The notes under the pieces are model-generated. The model had not been told where the DNA came from, ran no database searches, and worked only from the letters and a program-made list of their open reading frames with translations. The translations under genes and the position numbers were made by a program. This document shows positions 27,082 through 36,343 of a DNA stretch of 64,000 nt, piece after piece. How positions within the stretch are numbered: the stretch's first letter is position 1; each line of letters begins with the position of its first letter. Source of the stretch: Acutalibacter muris (GTDB lineage: Bacteria; Bacillota; Clostridia; Oscillospirales; Acutalibacteraceae); contig NZ_CP021422.1 in assembly GCF_002201475.1 (NCBI RefSeq), positions 496,001 to 560,000 on the forward strand, read 5' to 3'.

Positions 27082-30000
27082 ATGAGCGGTATAATATATA
27101 TGTGCGCCGTCTTCTGCGCCCTCTGTCTCCTGCTCTGCGGCAGAAGGCAGAAGGAACAAGGGCGCCCGGGCTTTCCGGTATGGGCGGGGCTTCTGCTGCT
27201 GGGGGCGCTGGCCCTTCGGCTGGCGCTGGGCTACAACTCCGACGGCTTCAGCGTGGACATGGATACCTTCAAGTCCTGGGGCATGACTCTCGGCAGGGTG
27301 GGCCTTTCCGAGATATACCAGCAGGATATGTTCCTGGACTATCCCCCGGGGTACCTCTACGTGCTTATGCTCCTTGAGAAGATACGCCAGTGGACGCACC
27401 TGGCCTGGGAGGGTCAGATGTACACCCTTGTGATGAAGCTGCCCTCAATAGGCGCGGACCTGCTCTGCGGCGGGGCCCTTTTGTGGCTGGGCCGGAGAAA
27501 GCTGGGGGACCGGGCCGCCCTGCTGGTCTCGGCGGCTTATCTGTTCTGTCCGGCGGTATTCGTAAACTCGGTACAGTGGGGGCAGGCGGATTCCTTCTGC
27601 ACCATGATACTCGTCTGCTCGGCGCTGCTGCTCTATGGGGAAAAATGGATCCCCTCGGGGCTGCTGTACGGCCTTGCGGTGATCTGCAAGCCACAGATGC
27701 TGGCTTTCGCGCCCATGTATATCTTCTTCGCCGTGAAACGCAGAAAATGGGCGGGCCTTGGCGTGGGCATAGTATGCGCCATAGGGGCGGTGCTGCTGGT
27801 GGCCGCACCCTTCACCAAAAGCTTTGACTACTGGTGGCTGGTGCAGAAGTACCAGTCTACCATGGACTACTACAACTACTACTCGGTGAACGCCTATAAC
27901 TTCTGGACCCTTATCGGCCGCAACTGGTGGGGGCTGCCGGGCGGCATAAGTGGCGCCCTGCTGACCTGGACCGCGCCGGTGATAGCCACGGCGGCCTGCG
28001 GGGGGCTTATGCTGTTTTCCAAGAGAAAAGACGCGGTATTCGCCGCCGCGCCGCTTCTGATGGGCATAGTGTACATCTTCGGTGTGAAGATGCACGAGCG
28101 GTATCTCTTTCCGGCGTTCATTTTCCTCCTGCTCTGCTATCTGTTCACAAGGGACAGGCGGCTTATCCGGGCCTTCGCCTTCATGGCCGGGGCTAACTAC
28201 CTGAACGTCAGCTACACCCTGTGGATATTCCGGGAGAAGGGCAACAACTACGACCCCAACAGCCAGCCGGGCAGGATAATAGCCCTGCTGCAGATAGCGG
28301 CCCTACTCTATCTGATATGGGTGGACTACAGCGTATATATAATGGGCGGGATAAAGGAGCCGAAGGAGGGGGAGCCCTTCCTCCGCCAGAGCAGGGAGCC
28401 CATCGCCCCCCCAGAGGACAGGCGGCTCTCAGGGCCTGACTGGGCGCTGATGCTGGGCATCACGCTGATCTACGGCGTCGTGGCCTTCTGGCAGCTTGGG
28501 GACAGGTCGCTGCCCCTTACCAACTGGACCCCGGAGGAGGGCCAGAGCGTGGTGCTGGAGACGGACCGCACCTGCCATATCCTCTACTACCTTCCGGGGC
28601 TGGAGCCCGACGGCCGGCACTATAGGGCCCGGGTGGGGTCAGCTATGCGGGTAGAGTCCAGCGAGGATGGAGTTACCTGGGAGGACTGCGGGGAGCTGGA
28701 GAATGCCTATGTGTTCGCCTGGTGCAGAGAGTACCTGGAGGTCCCCGGTAAATATGTGCGGGTAACGGCCCTGGACGGAAATGTTACTGTCAGCGAGATG
28801 GCCATAGTCCCGGCGGGCTCCGGCAGCATACCTGCCATTACCGCCACGGGTCCGGGGGCGGAGCTACTCACAGATGAGCAGGGCACTGTGCCCCTATATA
28901 AAACCTATGAGAATTCCAGCTACTTCGACGAGATATACCATGCCCGGACGGCCTATGAGCATATCCTGGGCCTTGAGCCCTATGAAAACACCCACCCGCC
29001 CTTGGGAAAGCATATCATCTCTTTGGGAATACGCGTGTTCGGCATGAACCCCTTTGGCTGGCGGTTCATGGGGACCCTGTTCGGGGTGCTAATGCTCCCG
29101 GCGCTGTATGTTCTCTGTAAGGACCTGTTCGGAAAGACATGGCTGTGCGCCCTTGGAACGCTGATGTTCGCCTTTGACTTCATGCACTTCACCCAGACGC
29201 GTATTGCCACCATCGACACCTATTCAGTGTTCTTCCTGCTGCTGATGTACGACGCCATGGTGCGCTTCATGCATAAGGATATCGTAAGGGCAAAGCTCCG
29301 CGAGCTGCTCCTGCCTCTTGCCCTGGGCGGGGTATTTATGGGCCTTGGCATAGCCTCCAAGTGGACGGCGGCCTATGGGGCCGTGGGTCTTGCGGTGCTG
29401 TACTTCGGAAAGCTCCTTCACACCTGCCTGTATGAAAAAAAGGCCGGTGGGCTCACCCCGGCGCTCCGGCGCTGCGGGGTACTCTGCGGCTGGTGCTGCC
29501 TGCTGTTCCTAGCGGTGCCCTTGGGCATATACTTCTGCGCCTTCCTGCCAATGACCACCCTGCCCCACAACCGGGGCGATATGCTCTGGGCCTTCTGGAA
29601 CTATCAGACCACCATGTTCAACTACCACTCGGGCCTGGTGGCCGAGCACAGCTTCGCCTCCCCTTGGTACGACTGGCCTTTGGACGTGCGGCCCATCTGG
29701 TTCTTCAGCTCCGACCCCTGCAATGAGCTGGGACAGTACAGCACCATTTCCTCTATGGGCAGTCCCCTCCTGTGGTGGGGCTGTCTGCCCGCCCTGGCAT
29801 ACGCCCTCTGGGAGTGGCTGAGAAAGCGAAGTCTATACTGCGCCGTGGCCCTGACGGGCTTTTTGTCGGTGTACCTGCCCTGGGTGCTGGTGCCAAGACT
29901 CACCTTCATCTATCATTACTTCACAGCTGTGCCCTTTTTGGTGCTGGCCCTGCTGGCCCTCTTTAAACGCCTCTCAGAGAGCGGGCCATTATCAGGGCGG

Positions 30001-30171
30001 GTCACCATAGGCGGCAGGATAGAGGTACGGTGGGCCCAGCTTTTGATGGGGGCCATGGCCGTGGGGTGCGTAGCGCTGTTTATCATCTACTTCCCCATAA
30101 TCTCCGGCGCGCCCACCACACGGGGCTACGCGGACAGCCTGGAGCTGTTTGAAAGCTGGTACTTCGGCTAA
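27082..30171 (+). CDS. Double membrane glycosyltransferase with C-terminal PMT (GT39) module
   Basis: 1029 residues with about 20 membrane segments. The N-terminal half (1-430) resembles GT-C mannosyltransferases, with an acidic motif NSDGFSVDMDTFKSWG in the first loop. A soluble beta-rich insert (about 470-600) looks like a carbohydrate-binding sandwich. The C-terminal half (about 600-1029) is a protein-O-mannosyltransferase-type module: Asp616-Glu617 in YFDEIYHARTAYE and His638 in NTHPPLGKH, followed by WRFMGTLFGVLMLP. PMT enzymes move a sugar from a lipid carrier to an acceptor outside the membrane. Two GT-C units in one chain with a lectin-like insert is unusual. Confidence 0.88.
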   Translation: MSGIIYMCAVFCALCLLLCGRRQKEQGRPGFPVWAGLLLLGALALRLALGYNSDGFSVDMDTFKSWGMTLGRVGLSEIYQQDMFLDYPPGYLYVLMLLEKIRQWTHLAWEGQMYTLVMKLPSIGADLLCGGALLWLGRRKLGDRAALLVSAAYLFCPAVFVNSVQWGQADSFCTMILVCSALLLYGEKWIPSGLLYGLAVICKPQMLAFAPMYIFFAVKRRKWAGLGVGIVCAIGAVLLVAAPFTKSFDYWWLVQKYQSTMDYYNYYSVNAYNFWTLIGRNWWGLPGGISGALLTWTAPVIATAACGGLMLFSKRKDAVFAAAPLLMGIVYIFGVKMHERYLFPAFIFLLLCYLFTRDRRLIRAFAFMAGANYLNVSYTLWIFREKGNNYDPNSQPGRIIALLQIAALLYLIWVDYSVYIMGGIKEPKEGEPFLRQSREPIAPPEDRRLSGPDWALMLGITLIYGVVAFWQLGDRSLPLTNWTPEEGQSVVLETDRTCHILYYLPGLEPDGRHYRARVGSAMRVESSEDGVTWEDCGELENAYVFAWCREYLEVPGKYVRVTALDGNVTVSEMAIVPAGSGSIPAITATGPGAELLTDEQGTVPLYKTYENSSYFDEIYHARTAYEHILGLEPYENTHPPLGKHIISLGIRVFGMNPFGWRFMGTLFGVLMLPALYVLCKDLFGKTWLCALGTLMFAFDFMHFTQTRIATIDTYSVFFLLLMYDAMVRFMHKDIVRAKLRELLLPLALGGVFMGLGIASKWTAAYGAVGLAVLYFGKLLHTCLYEKKAGGLTPALRRCGVLCGWCCLLFLAVPLGIYFCAFLPMTTLPHNRGDMLWAFWNYQTTMFNYHSGLVAEHSFASPWYDWPLDVRPIWFFSSDPCNELGQYSTISSMGSPLLWWGCLPALAYALWEWLRKRSLYCAVALTGFLSVYLPWVLVPRLTFIYHYFTAVPFLVLALLALFKRLSESGPLSGRVTIGGRIEVRWAQLLMGAMAVGCVALFIIYFPIISGAPTTRGYADSLELFESWYFG

Positions 30172-30195
30172 AATGTAAATAAACTGTGGCTTTTC

Positions 30196-30225
30196 TTGCA
30201 ATCCATGGTAAAGGCATGGTATAAT
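30196..30225 (+). promoter_or_regulatory. Promoter of secA
   Basis: -35 TTGCAA (30196-30201), 18-bp spacer, -10 TATAAT (30220-30225). Confidence 0.7.
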
Positions 30226-30259
30226 AGGCCTTATCGAGACAAAAGAAAGGAAAACTGAT

Positions 30260-33013
30260 ATGGCTAATAATTTCCTTACAAAGCTTTTCGGAAACTATAG
30301 CAAAAAGGAGCTGAAGCGTATCCAGCCCCTGGTAGACGAGGTCCTGAGGCTGGAGGAGAAATATAAGGGGCTTTCGGATGATGAGCTCAAGGGAGAGACC
30401 CCAAGGCTCAGAAAGCGGCTGGAGGAGGGCAGCAGCCTTGACGACCTCCTCCCCGAGGCCTTCGCCGCCTGCCGGGAGGCCATGGACCGGGTGCTGGGCA
30501 AGCGTCTTTTCCCTGTGCAGGTACAGGGCGGCGTGATACTCCACCAGGGGCGCATAGCCGAGATGAAGACCGGCGAGGGCAAGACCTTCACCCTGGCCCT
30601 GCCCGCCTACCTTAACGGCCTGTCGGGCAAGGGCGTGCATATCGTCACCGTCAACGAGTATCTGGCAAAGTACCAGGGAGAGATGATGGCCCGTGTCTTC
30701 AACTTTATGGGGCTCACTGTGGGTCTCTGCCTTGTGGGTATGAACTCGGAGGAGAAGCAGGCGGCCTATAACTGTGACATCACCTACGGCACCAACAACG
30801 AGTTTGGCTTTGACTACCTTAGGGACAATATGGTGATATATAAGGACCGAAAGGTACAGCGGGGCCACCACTACGCCATTGTGGACGAGGTGGACTCCAT
30901 ACTCATCGACGAGGCCCGCACCCCCCTTATCATCTCAGGCCAGGGGGAGAAGGCCGATGAGTATTATGCTCTTGCCAACAGCTTCGCCAGCAGACTGAAG
31001 CCCATAAAGGTCAAGGAGACCGACCAGAAGGAGGACAACGACGAACTCTACGCAGACTATGACTATATCGTAAACGAGAAGCTGAAAACCTGTTCTTTGA
31101 CCCGTCGGGGCGTTAAGAAGGCCGAGGAGGCCTTTCATATCGACAACCTGACGGACCCGGAAAATATTCTCCTACAACACCGCATAAACCAAGCCATACG
31201 GGCCTGGGGCATAATGCACCGGGACCAGGACTACGTGGTGAAGGACGGCGAGGTGATAATCGTCGACGAGTTCACCGGGCGCCTGATGTACGGCAGAAGG
31301 TATAACGAGGGCCTGCACCAGGCCATAGAGGCCAAGGAGGGCGTGCAGGTCGCAAGGGAGAGCAGGACTTTAGCTACCATCACCTTCCAGAACTACTTTA
31401 GAATGTACGAGAAGCTCTCCGGTATGACGGGCACAGCCATGACCGAGCAGGAGGAGTTTTCGGAGATATACAAGCTGGACGTGGTGGAGATACCCACAAA
31501 CAGGCCTATGATTCGGGAGGACTGCCCGGACGTGGTGTATAAGACTGTTAACGCCAAGTATAAGGCGGTGATAGACGACATTGTGGAGCACCATCAGAAG
31601 GGCCAGCCGGTGCTGGTGGGTACCATCACCATCGAGAAGTCTGAGGAACTGAGCAAGCTCTTAAAGCAGCGGGGCGTGAAGCACCAGGTGCTCAACGCCA
31701 AGTTCCATGAGAAGGAGGCCCAGATAGTGGCCCAGGCCGGCCGCAAGGGGGCCGTCACCATCGCCACCAACATGGCTGGCCGCGGCACGGATATACTTCT
31801 GGGAGGCAACGCCGAGTTCATGGCCAAGGCTGAAATGAGAAAGAAAGGCTACAGCGACGAGCTCTTAGTTGAAGCCACGGCCTTCAGCCATACCGAGGAC
31901 CAGGAGATACTGGACGCCCGGGAGGAGTTCGCGCGGCTCAATAAGGAGTTCGAGGAGCAGATAGCCCCAGAGGCCAGAGAGGTCAAGGAGCTGGGAGGAC
32001 TGTATATCATCGGCACCGAGAGGCATGAGTCAAGGCGTATTGATAATCAGCTGAGAGGACGTTCAGGCCGTCAGGGCGACCCGGGCAAGAGCCGCTTCTA
32101 TATCTCTCTGGAGGACGACCTGATGCGCCTGTTCGGCGGCGAGCGGCTCTATAACATGATGGAAAAGCTGAGGATAGACGACGATATACCTATCGAGGCG
32201 GGAATGGTCTCCAACGCCATCGAGAACGCCCAGAGCAAGGTGGAGAGCAGGAACTTCGGCATACGCAAGAATGTATTGCAGTATGACGAGGTCATGAACA
32301 ACCAGCGCCAGATAATCTACGGCCAGCGGGACCAGGTGCTGGACGGCAGGGACATGAAAGAGGCTATCATGAAGATGATAGAAGAGGCCATCGGCGAGAA
32401 GGTCAGCACCCACCTGCCCGAGAACGTGCCCCACGACGACTGGGACCTTACCGGCCTTCGGGAGCACTATATGGGCTGGCTCATAGGCGAGGAGGACATG
32501 GATTACAGCCTTCGGGAGCTGGAGGACCTGGAGCCGGAGTATGCCAAAAATTTCCTCCTGGAGAAGGCCCGGAAGCTCTATGAGAGCCGGGAGCAGGAGT
32601 TCACCCCGCAGGTCATGCGGGAACTGGAGCGGGTGGTGCTGCTGCGCACCGTGGACCAGGAGTGGATGGACCACATCGACGCCATGGAGCAGCTGCAGGA
32701 GGGCATACGCCTTCGTGCCTACGCCCAGCAGGACCCGGTGGTGGAGTACCGTTTAGAGGGCTTCGATATGTTCGACGCCATGATAGCCGCCATACGCGAG
32801 CAGACCGCCAAAGCCATACTCACCGTGCGGCTGCGCACCAAGGAGGCCCCCAAACGTGAGCAGGTGGCCAAGGAGACCGGCACGGGGGCCGCGGCGGGAG
32901 CCCGGGCCGCAAAGCGCCAACCCGTGAAGAAGGCCCAGAAGCCCGGGCGCAACGACCCGTGCCCCTGCGGCAGCGGGAAGAAGTATAAGAAGTGCTGCGG
33001 AAGAGATGAATAA
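30260..33013 (+). CDS. secA: Preprotein translocase ATPase SecA
   Basis: 917 residues. Nucleotide-binding fold 1 has MKTGEGKT (102-109) and the DEVDSILIDEARTPLIISG segment with the Walker B aspartates. The preprotein cross-linking domain follows, then NBF2 (GTITIEKSEELSKLL, ATNMAGRGTDILLGGNAEF, GRSGRQGDPGKSRFYISLEDDLMRLF). The C-terminal zinc site CPCGSGKKYKKCC binds SecB or ribosomes in other bacteria. SecA drives protein export through SecYEG. Start fixed by GAAAGGAAAA before ATG. Near the stop codon a hairpin GAGATGAAT/ATTCATCTC (33003-33023) may attenuate transcription into the next gene. Confidence 0.98.
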   Translation: MANNFLTKLFGNYSKKELKRIQPLVDEVLRLEEKYKGLSDDELKGETPRLRKRLEEGSSLDDLLPEAFAACREAMDRVLGKRLFPVQVQGGVILHQGRIAEMKTGEGKTFTLALPAYLNGLSGKGVHIVTVNEYLAKYQGEMMARVFNFMGLTVGLCLVGMNSEEKQAAYNCDITYGTNNEFGFDYLRDNMVIYKDRKVQRGHHYAIVDEVDSILIDEARTPLIISGQGEKADEYYALANSFASRLKPIKVKETDQKEDNDELYADYDYIVNEKLKTCSLTRRGVKKAEEAFHIDNLTDPENILLQHRINQAIRAWGIMHRDQDYVVKDGEVIIVDEFTGRLMYGRRYNEGLHQAIEAKEGVQVARESRTLATITFQNYFRMYEKLSGMTGTAMTEQEEFSEIYKLDVVEIPTNRPMIREDCPDVVYKTVNAKYKAVIDDIVEHHQKGQPVLVGTITIEKSEELSKLLKQRGVKHQVLNAKFHEKEAQIVAQAGRKGAVTIATNMAGRGTDILLGGNAEFMAKAEMRKKGYSDELLVEATAFSHTEDQEILDAREEFARLNKEFEEQIAPEAREVKELGGLYIIGTERHESRRIDNQLRGRSGRQGDPGKSRFYISLEDDLMRLFGGERLYNMMEKLRIDDDIPIEAGMVSNAIENAQSKVESRNFGIRKNVLQYDEVMNNQRQIIYGQRDQVLDGRDMKEAIMKMIEEAIGEKVSTHLPENVPHDDWDLTGLREHYMGWLIGEEDMDYSLRELEDLEPEYAKNFLLEKARKLYESREQEFTPQVMRELERVVLLRTVDQEWMDHIDAMEQLQEGIRLRAYAQQDPVVEYRLEGFDMFDAMIAAIREQTAKAILTVRLRTKEAPKREQVAKETGTGAAAGARAAKRQPVKKAQKPGRNDPCPCGSGKKYKKCCGRDE

Positions 33014-33079
33014 AATTCATCTCTGGATGAATAAACCCATCTCTTGTAAACCGGGAGGAGGAAAGGGGAAATTTCTGTT

Positions 33080-33874
33080 ATGACAGCTTTGAAAAGATTG
33101 GCGGCGCTTCTGCTGGCGGCGCTGATGTGCATGGGACTTTCGGGGTGCGATTTTCTGCCCTCTGAGGAGTTCAACGACTATGACGTTTCCGGCTATATCC
33201 AGGCCCTTCTGGACAGCAGCTACCACGACGACCACCGCGCCTTTATGGCCATATCCCAGGCCCTTGAGGACAGCGCCAAGGCCAACAATATCACCACCGT
33301 GGAGAACGCCGCAATAAACTTCTGCAACGCCTACAGCCTGAACCCTGACGAGGAGCAGATGGAGCGGCTGGAGGGCGTTATGGCCACGGCGCTGATGGGG
33401 GCAAGATACCAGGTGAAGGACGAGGTAAAGGTGGAGACCGGCTATACCGTAGAGGTCACCGTCTCGCCCATAACCACTTTTGCGGGGCTTACCGGGGAGT
33501 TTACCTCTATCAGGAGTCAGGCCCAGGAGGAGGTCAACAGGACCAGCATGGTGAACCTCCAGGAGGGAGAGGACCAGGAGGACGGCGGCGAAGACGGAGA
33601 CGAATGGAATGGGGAGGAGGGCGAGGAGCCCGCTCCCACGCCGGTTCCAACGCCCGCGCCCCAGATGAAAACCGCCGCAGAGCTGTATCTGGACAGGGTG
33701 CTGGACCTGTGCGAGCAGAAGGCCGCGGCGCTGGAGTTCGGCGGCGAGGATACGGTGATAGTCCTGGATATCAGGCTGACGGACAAGGGCGAGCTTCAGC
33801 TGGATTTGAACCAGATCGACGAGATCGACCGGGCGGTGCTGGCCTTTACAGTAAACAGCCCTATATTATCATAG
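33080..33874 (+). CDS. Lipoprotein of unknown function
   Basis: 264 residues. A signal peptide ends in the lipobox LSGC with Cys23 as the lipidated residue. The mature part has a helical domain (about 30-125, SGYIQALLDSSYHDDHRAFMAISQALED), then VKVETGYTVEVTVSPIT and a low-complexity acidic/proline linker (about 165-200, EGEDQEDGGEDGDEWNG and PAPTPVPTPAPQ) before a final domain. Surface-anchored by a diacylglycerol. Similar lipoproteins occur beside cell-wall genes in Clostridia, but I cannot name a function. GGGAGGAGG lies upstream. Confidence 0.8.
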   Translation: MTALKRLAALLLAALMCMGLSGCDFLPSEEFNDYDVSGYIQALLDSSYHDDHRAFMAISQALEDSAKANNITTVENAAINFCNAYSLNPDEEQMERLEGVMATALMGARYQVKDEVKVETGYTVEVTVSPITTFAGLTGEFTSIRSQAQEEVNRTSMVNLQEGEDQEDGGEDGDEWNGEEGEEPAPTPVPTPAPQMKTAAELYLDRVLDLCEQKAAALEFGGEDTVIVLDIRLTDKGELQLDLNQIDEIDRAVLAFTVNSPILS

Positions 33875-33889
33875 AAAGAGGTGGAGCAT

Positions 33890-34555
33890 ATGGAGCTTGG
33901 AACCCACAGACTTCTGGACCTGACCCATACCGCCGCCGCGCCCCTGCTGGCGGGGACCGAATACCCCTGGCAGGCGCTGCCGGGGATAGGGGAGTTCATT
34001 TTGGAGCTGGGAGCGGCGCTCTCCGGGGACGATTATGAGGAGATAGAGGAGCAGGTGTGGCTCCATAAAACCGTGAAGCGTTTTCCGGGGAACTTCATCG
34101 CCGGGCCCTGTATCATAGGACCGGAAACCGAGGTGCGCCCCGGGGCGTTTATCCGGGGGAACGCCTTAGTTGGCGCGGGCTGCGTGGTGGGAAACTCCAC
34201 GGAGCTTAAAAATGTGATAATCTTTGACAGCGTGCAGGTGCCACACTATAACTATGTGGGGGACTCCATACTGGGCTTCAAGTCCCATATGGGCGCGGGG
34301 GCCCTTACCTCGAACGTGAAGCAGGATAAGTCCCTGGTAACTGTCGGCCTGCCCGGCGGAGAGAGGATAGAGACCGGCCTTAAAAAGTTCGGGGCAATAC
34401 TGGGCGACCATGTGGAGATAGGCTGTAACTCGGTGCTGAACCCGGGGACCGTCATCGGCCGGGGGAGCAGGGTGTACCCCCTATCCATGGTGCGGGGGGC
34501 CGTGCCGGAGAACAGCATTTATAAGCGCGCTGGAGATATAACAGGGATAAGATAG
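33890..34555 (+). CDS. Left-handed beta-helix acyltransferase-like protein (GlmU C-terminal-like)
   Basis: 221 residues; ATG 33890 chosen because GAGGTGG sits just before it, rather than GTG 33881. A short helical start leads to hexapeptide repeats (about 70-205): FIAGPCIIGPETEVRPGAFIRGNALVGAGCVVGNSTELKNVIIFDSVQVPHYNYVGDSILGFKSHMGAGA, very close in style to the GlmU acetyltransferase domain. The uridylyltransferase domain of GlmU is absent. It may acylate or simply bind a sugar nucleotide; role uncertain. Part of the secA-downstream run, 15 bases after the lipoprotein gene. Confidence 0.85.
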   Translation: MELGTHRLLDLTHTAAAPLLAGTEYPWQALPGIGEFILELGAALSGDDYEEIEEQVWLHKTVKRFPGNFIAGPCIIGPETEVRPGAFIRGNALVGAGCVVGNSTELKNVIIFDSVQVPHYNYVGDSILGFKSHMGAGALTSNVKQDKSLVTVGLPGGERIETGLKKFGAILGDHVEIGCNSVLNPGTVIGRGSRVYPLSMVRGAVPENSIYKRAGDITGIR

Positions 34556-34575
34556 GGAGATAGCGGAGGTTTGCT

Positions 34576-36267
34576 TTGGAGCAGATAGGAGCTTTTTTAG
34601 AGTCAGGGGTGGCGCCCACGGCGCTGCTGATAATCCGAATAATAGTCCCCCTTTTGGCGGGCTATGTGTCCTTTCGGTGCTATACCTCCTTCAAGGCCGG
34701 CCAGCGCCGCCGGGACCCGGTGGTAATGCTGCTGGACGAGAGCTCGGGGGCCCGGTTTCCCGTGCTGTACTGGGAGAACTCTGTGGGCCGCAGCCGCAGC
34801 TGTGACATCTGCCTGCCGGTGGCCGAGGTCTCAAGGGACCACGCGGTGTTTATGCGCCGGGAGGAGGGCTGGTTTGTCTGCGACACCGGCTCGAAAGGGG
34901 GCGTGCTGGTAAACGGGCGCAGGATAAGCGGCCCAAGGCTTGTGCGCATCGGCGACAGCATGACCTTCGGCGGCGTGACTCTGACCCTATATAACACTTC
35001 TCAGCTGCCGGAGAAGAAGCGCAGGTTCCAGGCGTTCCTGAGGGGTCAGGGGGCGAGCCCTTTCTTTCTCATGCTCATGGCGACTATTGCGCACCTTTTA
35101 ATGGCGCTGCAGGCCTCGGCCACAAGCGAGGGCTTTGACCCCATGCTTCTGCTGCCAGAGGCTGGGGTGCTGGTCCTGGGCTGGGGGCTCTATGCTTACT
35201 CCATGGGGGCACAGCACCGCATAAGCTTTGAGATAGAGACGGTGGCCTATCTGCTCTCGGGCATAGGCATAAACCTGCTGGCGGCTGCTGATCTGGGTAC
35301 GGCCCGGACACAGCTTATAGCCATGCTTATGGGTATAATAATGTTCTGTTTCCTCATATGGTTCATGAACGACATGGACCGGGTGGCAAAGTTCAGACTG
35401 CCCATCGGCATTGGGGCCCTCTGCCTGTTCGTTCTGAACCTTATTCTGGGCACCACCAGCTTCGGCTCTCGCAACTGGATATACATCGGACCCATCAGCC
35501 TACAGCCCTCTGAGTTCATAAAGATAGCCTTTGTGTTTGTGGGCACCTCCACACTGGACAGGCTTCAGACCAAGAAGAATATAACGGAGTTCCTGGTGTT
35601 CACCGGGGCCTGCATAGGCTTTTTATTCCTCATGCGTGACCTGGGCACGGCGCTGATATTCTTCGCCACCTTCCTGGTGATAGCCTTCATGCGCTCGGGC
35701 AGCGTGCGCACTATCGTGCTTATTTTAGCCGCGGCGGCCCTTGGGGTGTTCCTTATCCTCACCTTTATGCCCTACGTTGCCGACCGTTTCAGCTCCTGGG
35801 GCCACGTCTGGGAGGACCCCTACGACTCCGGCCTCCAGCAGACCCGGGTGCTTACCTACACCGCCAGCGGCGGGCTCTTCGGCATGGGCCTGGGGCATGG
35901 GTACCTGGGCGGCATCTTCGCCGCAGACAGCGACCTGGTGTTCGGGCTCCTCTGCGAGGAACAGGGGCTGCTTCTGGGGCTTATAGTGATCATGAGCATA
36001 GCGGGCTTCACCCTCTACGCCCGCAGCGACGTTACCCGCAGCCGCTCCACCTTCTTCTCCATCGCGGCCTGCGCCGTGGCGGGGCTGCTGCTGTTCCAGA
36101 CCTGCCTTAATGTGTTCGGAGTAACTGACATCTTACCATTGACCGGCGTGACCCTGCCGTTTATAAGTGCGGGTGGTTCAAGCATGGCCTCCACCTGGGG
36201 CCTGATGGCCTTCCTGAAAGCCTCGGACGAGCGCACCTACGCCGTGCGCCGCGCGGGCAAGCACTAA
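34576..36267 (+). CDS. FHA domain fused to a SEDS (FtsW/RodA/SpoVE) cell-wall polymerase
   Basis: 563 residues from TTG 34576 (GGAGG 6 bases before). One membrane helix (about 15-33), then a cytoplasmic FHA domain (about 55-135: VGRSRSCDICLPVAEVSRDHAVFMRREEGWFVCDTGSKGGVLVNGRRI), then the SEDS membrane domain from about 160 with Gln310-Pro-Ser-Glu in LQPSEFIKI, RDLGTALIFF and PLTGVTLPFISAGGSSM. SEDS proteins polymerise peptidoglycan from lipid II with a partner PBP. FHA reads phosphothreonine, so control by a Ser/Thr kinase is likely. No PBP gene follows here, which differs from common arrangements. Confidence 0.93.
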   Translation: MEQIGAFLESGVAPTALLIIRIIVPLLAGYVSFRCYTSFKAGQRRRDPVVMLLDESSGARFPVLYWENSVGRSRSCDICLPVAEVSRDHAVFMRREEGWFVCDTGSKGGVLVNGRRISGPRLVRIGDSMTFGGVTLTLYNTSQLPEKKRRFQAFLRGQGASPFFLMLMATIAHLLMALQASATSEGFDPMLLLPEAGVLVLGWGLYAYSMGAQHRISFEIETVAYLLSGIGINLLAAADLGTARTQLIAMLMGIIMFCFLIWFMNDMDRVAKFRLPIGIGALCLFVLNLILGTTSFGSRNWIYIGPISLQPSEFIKIAFVFVGTSTLDRLQTKKNITEFLVFTGACIGFLFLMRDLGTALIFFATFLVIAFMRSGSVRTIVLILAAAALGVFLILTFMPYVADRFSSWGHVWEDPYDSGLQQTRVLTYTASGGLFGMGLGHGYLGGIFAADSDLVFGLLCEEQGLLLGLIVIMSIAGFTLYARSDVTRSRSTFFSIAACAVAGLLLFQTCLNVFGVTDILPLTGVTLPFISAGGSSMASTWGLMAFLKASDERTYAVRRAGKH

Positions 36268-36271
36268 AACG

Positions 36272-36335
36272 AAAAAGTTGCAGGGGTGCGGGGGCAGAGC
36301 CCCTGCGGTCTTGTTTCGAGCGAAGCGAAGAAAGG
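36272..36335. repeat. Intergenic hairpin repeat, copy 2
   Basis: Starts 5 bases after the ftsW-like stop: AAAAAGTTGCAGGGG, a GGGGGCAGAGCCCC hairpin, CGGTCTTG and GAGCGAAGCGAAGAA. It equals the inverted right half of copy 1 (same order of elements). Its end runs into the ribosome binding site of the next gene. Confidence 0.8.
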
Positions 36336-36343
36336 AGTCCCTT

